Assembly (NCBI RefSeq): GCF_001039355.2
Contig: NW_019773609.1
Coordinates: 1 to 64,000 of the forward strand
Length of the DNA: 64,000 nucleotides
Reading direction: 5' to 3'
Source of the DNA: Lingula anatina
Taxonomy: Eukaryota > Brachiopoda > Lingulata > Lingulida > Lingulidae
The notes under the pieces were generated by a model that worked only from the letters and a program-made list of their open reading frames with translations, had not been told where the DNA came from and made no database searches. Each line of letters opens with the position of its first letter. Within the stretch, counting starts at the first letter, position 1. Shown in pieces: positions 29,101-41,800 of the stretch. Both the position numbers and the translations under genes were made by a program.

Positions 29101-30547
29101 CTTGGTGAGACAATGAAGATGAGAGATTTAAGTATCTGACATGTCACAGTACTTATAAATGTGCTTTGATCGACATTCTGTACCAGTAGGAAGTCTCATT
29201 GGTATCATGTGAAAGGTAAAATGTGTTAGGATATGGTATCCTGGGCTTCAGATATGATGCCTGCCAGCTTTTTTTTATGTTCAAATATGCACAGTGTAAG
29301 CTTATCAGATACATGGCAATTCAAAAGTTAGGAGGCCAGCCCACATTGAATCTGAAACTCCAGTTGTTGAATACACATTTTATATATAAAACTCTTGCAT
29401 ACTTTGCAGATGTGTCACCTGCTGAAACACCTTTGTGACTGCCAGCTTCGTAAAAGAATGGAATCCATTATGTCTTTTGCAACAGACTTCTGTGCAGCTG
29501 TTCAAAATGTAAGACCAAACTTAACTTATTTGTGATCGATTTAATCACATAAAATAAAGCTGAATCTGACTTTGACACTTTATTTATTTATACGTTTTGC
29601 TGAGACAAATGTTCTCTTTTGTCTACAGTCAACATTTTTTGACCTAAGGTACAATTCAGTAGAAAGATGGAAACATAAGGGTATTGTTTAGTCGCAGCTC
29701 ATGAGGAAGATTTATTATGTAGTCAAAGTTATCATCTGTTAACATACATTGTTAATCTAAAACTAGATGTATCAACTGGTTTTCATGTAATCTTCATAAA
29801 CTTATTACTGTTTTAGGACCAGAGAGTTAGATACAACTATATCAAGCAGTCAGATCTTCCACCAGCCATTGCTGCCAAGAAAACTCGAGAGTTCCGCTGT
29901 ACCCCTCAAGAGCAGGTAAAGTGAAGACTAGGAGGACATGGATTGTGTTGAAGGGAATTTTAACCCTATGCCCTGTGCCACACATTTTTCAGTGTTAATT
30001 CTTAATGTTTAGTTGCTATTCTGTAATTAACAGCATTGCCCAACCAGAGAACTGCACATTTTGAGAATGGAAATGTGAGCAACCCTGACATTCTTTCCCA
30101 AATTTATTTATTCAGATGAGGTCCTTGCTGAACTTTAAAAGTGAAGAGGATGAAGATGGAGGCATGGTGTGTCCCTGCAGTGATGACCTGAAGGAGATCC
30201 TGAAGAACTTCCATAATGAACTCCTGGAGCACTGTGCTGTCCCCTCCAGCAAGGAGGAGAAAGGTTGGATTGGCCTATTTTGATAAGAATGATAATGATG
30301 AGTGTGATAATGATTGTAATAATTGAGATAAAGTTTTCATAAAAGATGATTGTGATAACAAGAACAGCTACAACAGCAACAATAATAATAATAATGACAA
30401 TTTGATTAATATCTTATTTGATATTTTGATAAGAATGATAGAAATGATTATGATGATTGTGATAATGATTGTGATAATTGTGATAATGTTTATAAAAGAT
30501 GATTGATGAGAACAGCAACAACAGTGATAAAAATGATTACGATGATG

Positions 30548-30634
<87 letters not shown>

Positions 30635-33600
30635 ACAATTTGCTAAATGTCTTAAAACCATTAAAATGCTCAGTGAACTTATGTTTCACAACTTGAGAAA
30701 GCTGATTTACTATGATTAACTTATTAACTTTGAAATACTCATTCAATAGAGACTGAGGTTGAGGCCGTGGAGCCCCCACCTGCTTCTTCATGGCAAGATA
30801 AAATTCTGCAACTTGTTGCCAAGAAAAGGGAAGAAAAGAAAGCAGAAACAGATGAAGGCAAAAAGCAGGGAGAAAAACCTGGTAAGAGGAATATTTTGTA
30901 ATGATTTTTTGAAGAGAAGTTGTGGTTTTTAAACAATTTAAAGGGTTAACATGTCAGTGTTGCAATGTGGGGAATGTGCATGTTGCCATGAAACGGGAAC
31001 AGAAGTATTAACATGTTCATGATTAAGCTCACCACCAGTTGATTCAATTTGAACTGTACATGCAAAACCTGCTTTGCATTATTGAAGGGCAAAACAAGCT
31101 GATCAATTTCCATTAAAAAACAATTAATCTAGTGCATCTTGTGTTAGTTTTTCTAGTGATAAATAATATCTAGAATTTGTTGCGATTGCTGTGCTTTTTG
31201 TATGTCCCAATTGTCTTGTCATGTATTGATGAAAGGGTAGGTGGTTTTTTTATATTAAGTTTAAATTAGTCTTCCCAGTGCATCATTTATACAAATTATG
31301 TCATACAATGTATTGAAGGATTTAATTTTGTTAAAATTTCATTTTGCATCATTTTTTTTCTTATATTTTCATCTCCATTGTTTACAAAATTTTAACTTTT
31401 TTTATACTTGCACATTAAAATCTAAGACCAATTGTATGGCACATGCACTGTTAGGAAGCAGACTCTGCTTGTTTTTATTATTTTTATTATTCATAGAATG
31501 ATTTGAGTTAAGCACAGAATGAAGGCAAGAATTAGTCAACGATGCTCTTTTTATTGTTTGTGGTTTATGTTACTTTATGGTTGTTTATTTTTTCCAAACG
31601 CCTGCCTTTTTACTCCCCACTTACCCTTCATTCCCTATAATATGTTTTATTTAACCCATTAATCCCAAGCATGGTTTTTTATTTTTTCTGCCATTTCAGA
31701 TGAAATCTTGGGTTGGTCAGGTAGAGTATTACTTCTAGAGTTAGTCTTGATTTTCTTTTTTTCTTTGGAGAGGATGCTCACTTAGTACAAAATGCAATAT
31801 CTGCCAATTTGTGGAGGTAGTATTTGGTTTTAGTAATTTGTGAGCATCCTTGGGTTGGTCGAGTTTTCTACATGGATGTCATACAAGCTTTTTGGTGGAT
31901 GTCATAATTTTTTACATGTTCTACTGTGTACATGTACACTGTCTTTGTCTTGTGTTTTATGTGTGCTTTTATATTGAAATTGGCATTAAACTCATTGTGA
32001 CAAAAATAGTGCACTTCTTAAACCTCCCTTACCTTTTTCAAAAAGGATTTTCTGTAAAGAGAAGAAAGACATTTTAGGACCACAGAAACACTTTTTATAC
32101 TCATCTTTTTGAAAATGACCCAAAAATTGCACTATTTTTGCCATTGTGAATGTCATTACTTACATGTGATATCACAAAATTGTTTTTTTTATGGATTTTT
32201 TTCATCTAATAGTTATTTTGTCACTTTTACTGTATTAGATGTACTATGTGAACTTTTTCAATGATTTATAGCAGTTTGATAAAAATATTTAATTTGATTA
32301 TATTAGATGGTGTCCCCCTTACCTCTTTTCACAAAAGACAACTAAAATGGCGTTACAGTATGTATTGAGTCAAATGATTGCCCTGGATATCTTCATAGAA
32401 TAAACTTTACTTACTAATGCATTTGCTAAGGATTACATGAATTTTTTTTTCGTAGTTAATTTTTTATTAACAATGTTTTGAAAATTAGTTTGCTCATAAC
32501 ACTATTTTTATCTTGATGTCTGATCATTACTTTGATTTATGGTAACCTAGGTGTTTTGTATGCTGTACTTCTCAAAGAAATACTTTTTTCTTCAAATCTG
32601 AGTTTAAGAGAGTTAGTGATGTAGTGGTCTACAGAATTCAAATTGTCAAATATTATTTGGTTCAAAGCTGTCTAGAACATGCAATCATTTATAGTATAAA
32701 GATGTAGGCAAATTGATATTGTGCATGTTTACAAAACTTAAGTTGTGTCACTTTTTTCATTTCATTTAAATGTCATTTTAAATTCAATGACTCTTCATGG
32801 ATTGCCTCGTATTTTATCTTAGTTCTATTATTAATACCTTTTCAGCTGAAGGAAATTTCTCGGCTCAAACTAGCTTGCATATTTTATTATTTACCAAATT
32901 GTAATTTGTTTTTAAAAGGTTATGTATTAATTCCATCTTATGTCAAACTTATTGATTAGAGGATGAAATTGTTACTTAGCTTTAGTAGAAAATATTCTTG
33001 ATTGAGTCCAGAAATCTTGCCTCGGTTTTTGCCTAATTTTACTCGGTATGTGTAGATGCCAAATGGATCATTGCTGAATAGAGAGGAAACTGTTTTCATT
33101 GAATATGCTCATTCTGTCTCTAGTGTGCTGTCTTGTAATCATGCGTTTTGTCACTGTTTAAAAATTTATTGCTTGTAGAAAATTTCTGTTCTGAAGCCTT
33201 TTTGGTTGTTCTTTCATACAGCTGTAGGTCCTTGATGATACTAGATAAAAAATGTATCCTACAACAAAATAACCCTTAGAACTATGTTGAACTCAGATTT
33301 GTTTAGTACTTTTTTTATTGACTAATGATATTGATGATGATGATAATGATTATTCTGACCTTTGTGCCATATATTTTGAAAAAAAAACAAAAAAAAAAAA
33401 ACAAACAAAAAAAACAACAACACCTGCATGGAAAAACAAACAAGTGAAACAGAACACAAAATTATTCAGGTTTTCACCTTTCCACACCGGGCCATATTTC
33501 AGTTCTTTTATGCGTACATGTTTCAACCAATGTTTCCTTTTGCTTTGTCTCCATTTATAGATTCAGGTTATATGCCTGACGGTATGTATTGCCTGGAGTT

Positions 33601-35740
33601 GGTAAACCCGCGTGCCACTAACAGAACAGCACTGTGTTATATCCCAAGTAATTCAAGACCTGAATAACCAACACAATTTATGGGTTGATTCATACCTGAT
33701 TGATTGCTACTGATTTTATTCATTCCAACCCCAAATTAAAGTTTGATTTTTGTTTCGAGCAGTATAGATATCATTATATGCTAATCTTACCGAATATTTG
33801 GTAATGATTTTAATATAGTTATGGTATCAGTCCTGCAAAAAAAAAATGAATTAGTCACTAGTCTGACTTTTACATCCTCCAGATTCCATTTTAGATCTGA
33901 TATTTTTAAATAGGACTAACCTTTTTATTATTCTTCTATCAGTTATGGCTAATAGTTCAAGGCATAATTTGCAAAGATGTTAAACATTTATGAAATTTGA
34001 AAGTGAACTGCACCTGATCAATATGGAATTAAAATTACACATTGCAATAACACATTAAAAGAAACACATCAGGGTACTGGGGGATAATAATTGCCCATGG
34101 AGTGGAGAAATTGCACTTATAGATTAAAAAACCCAAACCTTACAAATTGACACACAACATCAGTAGTTCTAATAATTGCACATGAAAGCAGGTAGAGTAT
34201 TTGTTGGTTTTATCCTTGCCCTCTGACTGGAAACGAATAAAAATAGGACACACAAGGGCAGTCTTGATAGGTAATGCCTTACCAGAGAGACACCATTTTC
34301 CATATTTCCCATGATCAAATTCTAGAAAAACAAAGCAATGAATCCTACCAATTAAAAACTCCCTGTCATTCTGCCTCATGCAGTAGCAGCACTTTCTTGT
34401 TCTTTATAGAATTGTTGTTTGTTTAGTGGTTTCTGCACTTGAGTTCATTGGTTATACAGAAATAATGCTAATTATGATAGCAAAGAGTATATATAAGTGC
34501 TTGTAATTAAATGAAGAAAATAGTAATGTGTACAAGGAAATAATCACTTATTTGTAAATTTTATTTTTGAGAATTAAGTAATAAATGCCGGAAATACATG
34601 CTAATACTAGTACAGCTTGCTTTCAATGTGTATAAATTTAATTTTGTGATATTTGTAAATATTAAAATTAAATGTTTGTTTTGTAGCTACTATATATGTA
34701 TCTGTTGTACGTACTGATCTGTGTTGAAAGACCTGATTTAACAATATATTACAAACCATTCTGTAATATTGATATTAGAATTGGCAATTCCAAACATTGT
34801 CTCATTTCAAGTATTTTCACCCTGAATTTAAGAGAGAACTGGGAACTGATCCCATCTATATTAGCATGCCTCTGCTGTTTCCAGTAAAACTCTGAAATCC
34901 AGGGTGAGTGATTTATATTCATAGCACCTGTCATTATTGTTCTTTCATTCAAAGGATCTCTACAGAATTTGATTTCCAATACAATGAGAAAATGGGCCGA
35001 AGAAGATTTCATAACTGACCAGAGCCTGGTGCAGGAGATGTTTAGCCTGCTCTATAGACAATACGATGGCATTGGAGAGGTATGGTTATCATTCACTGAA
35101 GATTGACATTTGTAATTTAAAATAAAAGGTAATAGCTCAATGGTTGTGTTTTGATATTGATAACAATTAATTGTTTTAATTTTAGCTTAATAAAAACATT
35201 AAGCTGATTGATGCTTGTCATTGAAAATATACCTGTATGCTGATTATGCACAGTGCATATTGTACTCGTAATAAACATGTCTTCAATTTTTTTATCAGAA
35301 GTGTGTGACATTCACACGAGCAAGACATACAAAAAATGATAAAATAGTGTTTGGAATAGCTTCAATTTCCATAGGTTGATTTACGTTTTTTTTTTTTTTT
35401 CAAAAATGTTTAGTCTCAAAGAGTCATAACAAAGACTGAATAAGGTAATATGCATGGTTTTTGAAACATTAACAATTTTCATGGGGCAGTTATTAAAATA
35501 TTTTCAAATGTTCAGGTCCTGAGAGCTATATTGAAAACATACGTAATAAGTGCTGCCAGCACCCATGACATCAACAACTTGGTGAAGGCTCTTGGGAACA
35601 TACGAGCCCTGCTAAATGTACAGGTGGCGCCACAGGAAGAAGAGACACTGAAGAGCAGCATCAAGTAGGTCCTCTTTCTGTCTGTCTCTTTCTCATTCTA
35701 TATCTGCTTTTGTGTAATATGTCTCTGTCCATCTTTGTCT

Positions 35741-35822
<82 letters not shown>

Positions 35823-38800
35823 TGAAGAAGAAGAAATGTTATAATAGTAATTAATAATAATAGTCCACCTCCTTAATTTGGTACGTATATCTCTTCCCCA
35901 GGGATCTCCTGGACAACAAGGTGTTCTTCCAGCACCCAGACCTGATGCGTGCCCTGTATGTCCACGAGACTGTGATGCAACTGATGGTGAATACGCTGAA
36001 TAAACAGCAGCAGCAGCAGGCGGCCGGTGGCGGGGAGGTGAAGAGAGATGGAGACGTGGAGCAACCAGTGGTAGGAGAGGAGAAAGTCATTTATTTATTG
36101 ATTGATCTATTTGTTGCTGCTAGTGCAGTATTGGATCTACATTAAATAATGACTGTTAAAAATAGCTATCTGTCTTAACATTTTTATATCATATATAAAT
36201 TTCAACTTCAACAATTGCAACAATGGAAAGATAGAACTTTATTTTCACATAAAATTATTCAAAGTTATTGATTGAAGAAAATTTTGTAATTGTAGCATTA
36301 ATTACATCTATATTTTTAATGGGTAAATAAAATATATGATACTATTATAATTATTCAAACTGCAATATTTATGGTGTATGTGAATGTTCAGTGGGTTAAT
36401 TATAAGTGGGGCTATTACAAGCTGAGTGCAGTTAACATATTTGTTTTGTTGTTTATCTGTAGGATAACTCCACAGACATGGTGGTGATGTGTTGCCGTTT
36501 CCTCTGCTATTTTTGCCGCACAAGTCGCCAGAACCAGAGGGCCATGTTTGATCATCTCAGCTACCTGCTAGAAAACAGCAGCATGTTGCTAGGTACCTAT
36601 GCATTTTCAAAGTATTATCATCTCTGTTTTTATAAATAACAACATGTGTTTTCAAAAATTCAAGGAAAGAATTGCTTTCAGTTTAGAGTTCATGTAAGTT
36701 TCAGATTAATAAACAAAAATAAAGAACAAGGATGTATATGGCTGTCCTGTACACACTCATGTGCACACACACAGCTTAATTAATAATTGTAACAGTTATT
36801 CCTTAATCATTTCCTTTAGTATTCATATATATCTATATATCATACTTTTCAGCTCATCCATCTCTCCGAGGCTCCTGTCCCCTGGACGTGGCTTACTCCT
36901 CTATGATGGACAACAACGAGCTGGCCCTGGCCCTCAGAGAGTCCCACCTGGAGAAGGTGGCCGTCTACCTGTCCAGAGCCGGCGTCCAGTCCAACTCAGA
37001 GCTGCTGGCCAAGGGATACCCAGACATTGGCTGGGACCCTGTGGAAGGAGAGAGGTTTCTGGACTTCCTGCGCTTCTGTGTGTGGGTGAATGGTAAGGAA
37101 ATTGTTTGGATTTATGTATAGTTGGGTATATTTTATATTTATTGATCTATAATATATAGATATCTATTTGTGTGTAGAGAGGGCAGATTTCATGCACATC
37201 TTTGTATAGGTGAGCAGTAAGGAAATCATATTGTTGTTGGTTAGTGATTTAGTATTTTTATATGGCTATTTGTGATTTACCTTAAATTTCACTGTGGCAT
37301 CAAATAGACATGGACACTGAAGTTGGCAGTTACTCATTTTCTATTGAATTTACTCAATATTAGTACATTAGTAGATATCATCATCAAAATATGTAATATT
37401 GAAAAATTAATGTTATTGCATTTCAGGTGAAAGTGTGGAAGAAAACTCCAACCTTGTCGTACGTCTGCTGATCAGACGTCCAGAATGCCTGGGGCCTGCT
37501 CTGAGAGGTGAAGGCGGAGGTCTTCTGAAGGCAATGAAAGATGGAATCAGAATGTCGGAACAGATCGCTGCCTCTAGAGACAGCATGTCTTCAGGTTTTC
37601 TGGCAGCCATTAATGATGACAACGACACAGAATTCTTGAGACAGAGGTATGGGGATGATTTTTTTTTTTGAAAAAGTCTGTGATAAGATGTGACTGATTT
37701 GCTTATAAAGTGCTGCACAGGGACTGGTTTCTCAAAAAGACAAAAAATTGGTCTTAGCTTTAAGAATAAAATTTGTCTCCTATTAGGGTAAATTGATCAG
37801 TAGTAGTCTATTTGAATTTACAAGTAAGAAATTGTTTATATTTTTAGACCAGTATTTACCTGATTTTAGCAGAATATTAAAAATGTATCTTGCACTGAAG
37901 AAGTAGAATGAAAATGTTGACTTTAAAGTTAAGATTGACTTCAGGTCTCTAGTTCCATTGTGAAACCATTCCCAGTACTGTAGTTGAATGGCCTGATGGA
38001 TCAGAAATGGACTTTGTCTCATAACAGTTTGCTTCTAATCTAATTTATGTGGTGCGAAAATTGGGAAAATGTCTGCTGTTTTTGTAATAGTACATTGGTC
38101 CATAAAGTTCATTGTTAATTGTTGTGATTGTTGGGTGCTTTCATGATCCATTTCATTAAAGGATATGATTTAATAAACCAAAGTATGATGATGAAATATG
38201 TCAGTGGAAATTGGTGAAGCCATAATCAAGTGACAGGCCTGTCTTTCTGAACTTAATTAAAACATGATTTATAACTTTTTCAGATATTTTCAAACATTGT
38301 TTCCATTTTTTCCCTGTTAAAGAAAAATTAGTTCCTTTCTTTGTAAGCCATGATCATTAAGAACAGAAAAAAATTAATTACATTTCTGTTTTTCCTCTCA
38401 AAAGCATACGTATGAACATTTTAAGAACAAGAAGGTGATAATTTTCCTTTTTTTTACTCTTTTGTTCTATTTCTTATCTCTTAAATCCATTAACTATCAT
38501 TTTAATAGAGATTTCAACCTATTTATTGGTATCAAGAAAGCACTGTTATGTTCATTGTTTAAATTTCCCAAATGTAATGCATTGTATTGTTTTAGTCATG
38601 CCTATAGAACATTTTTGTGTATTTATCTTTAAAAGCCCATATTTGTTAAATTGTGATTTGTTGTGTTAATGTCTGAATGTTGATTGAATTTATATTTACA
38701 AGAATTATTCCTAGAAATTACGTAGTGCTTGATAGGCAGTGTTCCCTCCCAACTAAATGCACTGTTTTGTAGTTTTCTACAGATTATTGGTACCAGTTTC

Positions 38801-41800
38801 TCCAAAGTTTTGGGGTATTTCTACCTATTTGATTCATTGTTGCCAAAATGTGATTAAAATTGTTCTGATTGTCACGTGCAGGTAAGTATGAAAATCAAAT
38901 TCAGCTATTTACCTTTGGCATTGAAGTTCTTTAACATACACATGGACTAAATAGAAACTCTTCTTATAGAAGAAGTGTACTGAAAGTCAATAACACCTTG
39001 GATTGAAACTGGTGACATTATCTGTGTACAGTAGTTGAATGATAGGCTATGTTGTGTTGTGCACTGTAACTGAAAACAAAACATGACATATTTCTTTGCA
39101 GTGAGGAGAAAAACAGGCATATATTTCTAACCCATGATGGAGTGTAAGTAGTGTACTGAAGCCAGAACAGTAGCGTTGGCATTTTGATGCTATAGTGCTC
39201 TGTAATAGAATGTTTGTTGGTGTTGGGTATGAAGGTTAATGTTTATAATTTGTTGACTTTTTTAAATACAAGTCTGTATCCCTAATACGGAGAGTGGGGC
39301 TATTAATCAGCTGTATTTATCCATATTGTTTGTGTGAAATAACAGTTTTGCTTTATAAAAATGTTTTTTAAAATGGTGTAATTTTAATCTCACAGGGGAA
39401 GGAATCACACTTACATCTGTTTCTATTTTAAATCTACGAAAATGGTGAAAAAACGTCATAATATATTATGATTTCATCATTTTCTTCATGTATTTTTTTT
39501 AGATTTTTATTAAATGTTTAACTAATGAAAACAGGAATCTTTTGTTAAATACATTGATTGAACTGTCTTGGTTTGTTAACTGAACATACATTTACACTTC
39601 ACAAGAGACTATCTAAGTAAAAGTTTTAAAAAATCACAGCTTTATTAATTCACATTCAAACTTTATGTAGTGGGTGTGGCTTTACTGCTAAGGGTGTTTT
39701 TACTTATCCCTAATATCCTTTTTGCTAGGTTTGAATGAATATATGTTTTTTTTAATTGTTAGAAGACTCTTTTAGTCTGCCAACGGTTGTAGTTAAAAAT
39801 CTAAGTTCCTTATTGGCTGTTGCCTAAAAATCCAAAAGAAAAAAAGAAAATCATCAAATCTCTAACCTGTCCTATTTCAAAACCACATTTTGCTTGTTAT
39901 TTGAAGTTCATAAAGACCCAGAATTACGTAATCTTTATAATGAACAGGATATCTTTTTACATCTGTACTTCATTATTGTAGCCTTATTCAAACTGTAAAT
40001 GAAACTTCCTAAACCTAGATGTACTCTCAGAAATACCCAGAGATGGGTGGATAAAGAATGTCTTAATCTTCAGTTTTCCATTTTTTTCAAAATCAATGAA
40101 TTTTTGCAGATCTATGTTCAGTGACAATCAAGGAAAGATTGGTCATATTTTTTATGAGACTGTAGGTGACACTTTACAAATGGCTAGACATTATAATTGC
40201 ATTTTCACTTTATTATTTGTTTATTGAGAACTGTGGTGTAAATATAAAGTTATAAAACTTATGGATCAAAACCATAACATGGAGTTAAATTCAGGGAGGT
40301 CTAATTGAAAAAGAGATAGTGAATAGAATATTGGAGGTGTTGAAATTTTTGGGTCAGGACATTTTTTATCCACCCAATACATCTAATATGTTGCTTCAGT
40401 TTTTAAAACCTCAGTTGCCTCTGTCATGCCTAAGCATACCAACAGTGTTTCAGACTTTTTGAAGGAACTATTTTTTTATGATTAGATATTGGACTCTCTG
40501 ATATATAGATAAAGAAAAAAGTTTATTTAATATAGCAAGCAAAACTAGAGAAATTATTGATATTTATTTATAGTAAAAATCTTTTTTACAAATTTTTCAG
40601 TAAATATGACTTCTCAACTCTGCCACCTGAAGATGACGAGGATTATATAGACATGGGAGGAGCCATCTTGGATTTCTACTCCGCCTTGGTTGACCTCCTG
40701 GGGCGCTGTGCTCCAGATGCAGAGATTATTAAATCTGGTCGCAGTGATTCACTGAGAGCACGCGCCATCTTGAGAAGCTTGGTGTCAGTTGAGGACCTGG
40801 AAGGTGTTCTGGGCTTGAAGTTTATTCTGCCTATTACAAGTCAGTCTGATGGTTAGTATTCATTATGTCGGATTTATTTGAAAACAAATTTTAAAGAATG
40901 TTTCAAAATCATCATATTATGGGGATGTGTTTATTGTGTGTCTATCTGATAAACATAGAAGAATAGAATGGTGATGCAACAATATATGTTTGTGGGCACT
41001 TTGAGTTGGGATTATTTTTCATAATACTTGGGAAGTTTAGCAAAACACATTGGGCAGCAGAGGGAGCATATAGCAATTTTTCATCTTATTTCTCTCGTAG
41101 ATGGTGAGGCTAAGCAGAGCGAGGGCAGTCTTCCCCCAGGGTTGCTCCCCCAGCACAAGTCTGCAGTGGTACAGTTCTTAGAGAGAGTCTATGGCATACC
41201 AGACCAGTCCACCTTCTTCAGACTCCTGGAGGATGGCTTCTTGCCTGATCTCAGAGCTGCTACAACACTGGACACGGTATGGATGGTTTTTAAAATTTTA
41301 TATCAGATTTTAAATATGAGACTGTGAGAACAAAAGTGCAGCAAGTTAGTTCTAGTGCTGTAAATATGCAGATAAGTGTGCCATTTCTACCTGCATATTG
41401 AACACCTGTAAAACAAAGATTATTATCCATAATGTATTGTTAGATGCTACTATAATATTTATTGCCATGTAAATGCAAAACACATTTCCCCTGTCAAATG
41501 TAATATAAATTTATTATAGTGCTCTGGATTTGAAATTTTTAGACAGAAAGACAAGAATCAAAAGGTTTTGCTTGATGAAGCAAACTGGTGCCAGTTTCAT
41601 CAAAATACACAAAGAGACTTTTTGGTCATATTGTTTTTATTTTTTTATTTTTTATCTTTTTTCTTTGCCAGGCTGCTGCTTCTGACAGTGATATGGCTTT
41701 GGCGTTGAACAGATATCTATGTAACTCTGTCCTACCACTGCTGACTGCCTATGCCCACTTCTTTGATGATGCTGACCACGTGTCTTCCTTACTGGACTCC

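Larger units (their letters stand above)
30882..34954. other. Intron w39 (4.1 kb), longest intron between core exons apart from the w24-w25 interval
   Basis: AT-rich. Holds two candidate 21-nt microexons (31700 and 33561) and an A/CAAA-rich tract at about 33379-33423. No RNA gene or mobile element recognised. An in-phase splice pair at 34885-34903 carries a stop (see rejected items). Confidence 0.6.

Noticed and set aside
30368-30661. Open frames rich in Asn or Tyr on both strands
   Set aside because: They are translations of the AAT/ATT microsatellite.
32846-32900. 55-nt segment after TTTTCAG in intron w39
   Set aside because: It would enter at phase 1 and leave at phase 2, so it cannot join exon w40 in frame.
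34885-34903. 19-nt segment between CCAG and GTGAGT in intron w39
   Set aside because: In the required phase it reads TGA after two codons and its length breaks the frame. It could only be a poison exon, for which there is no evidence.
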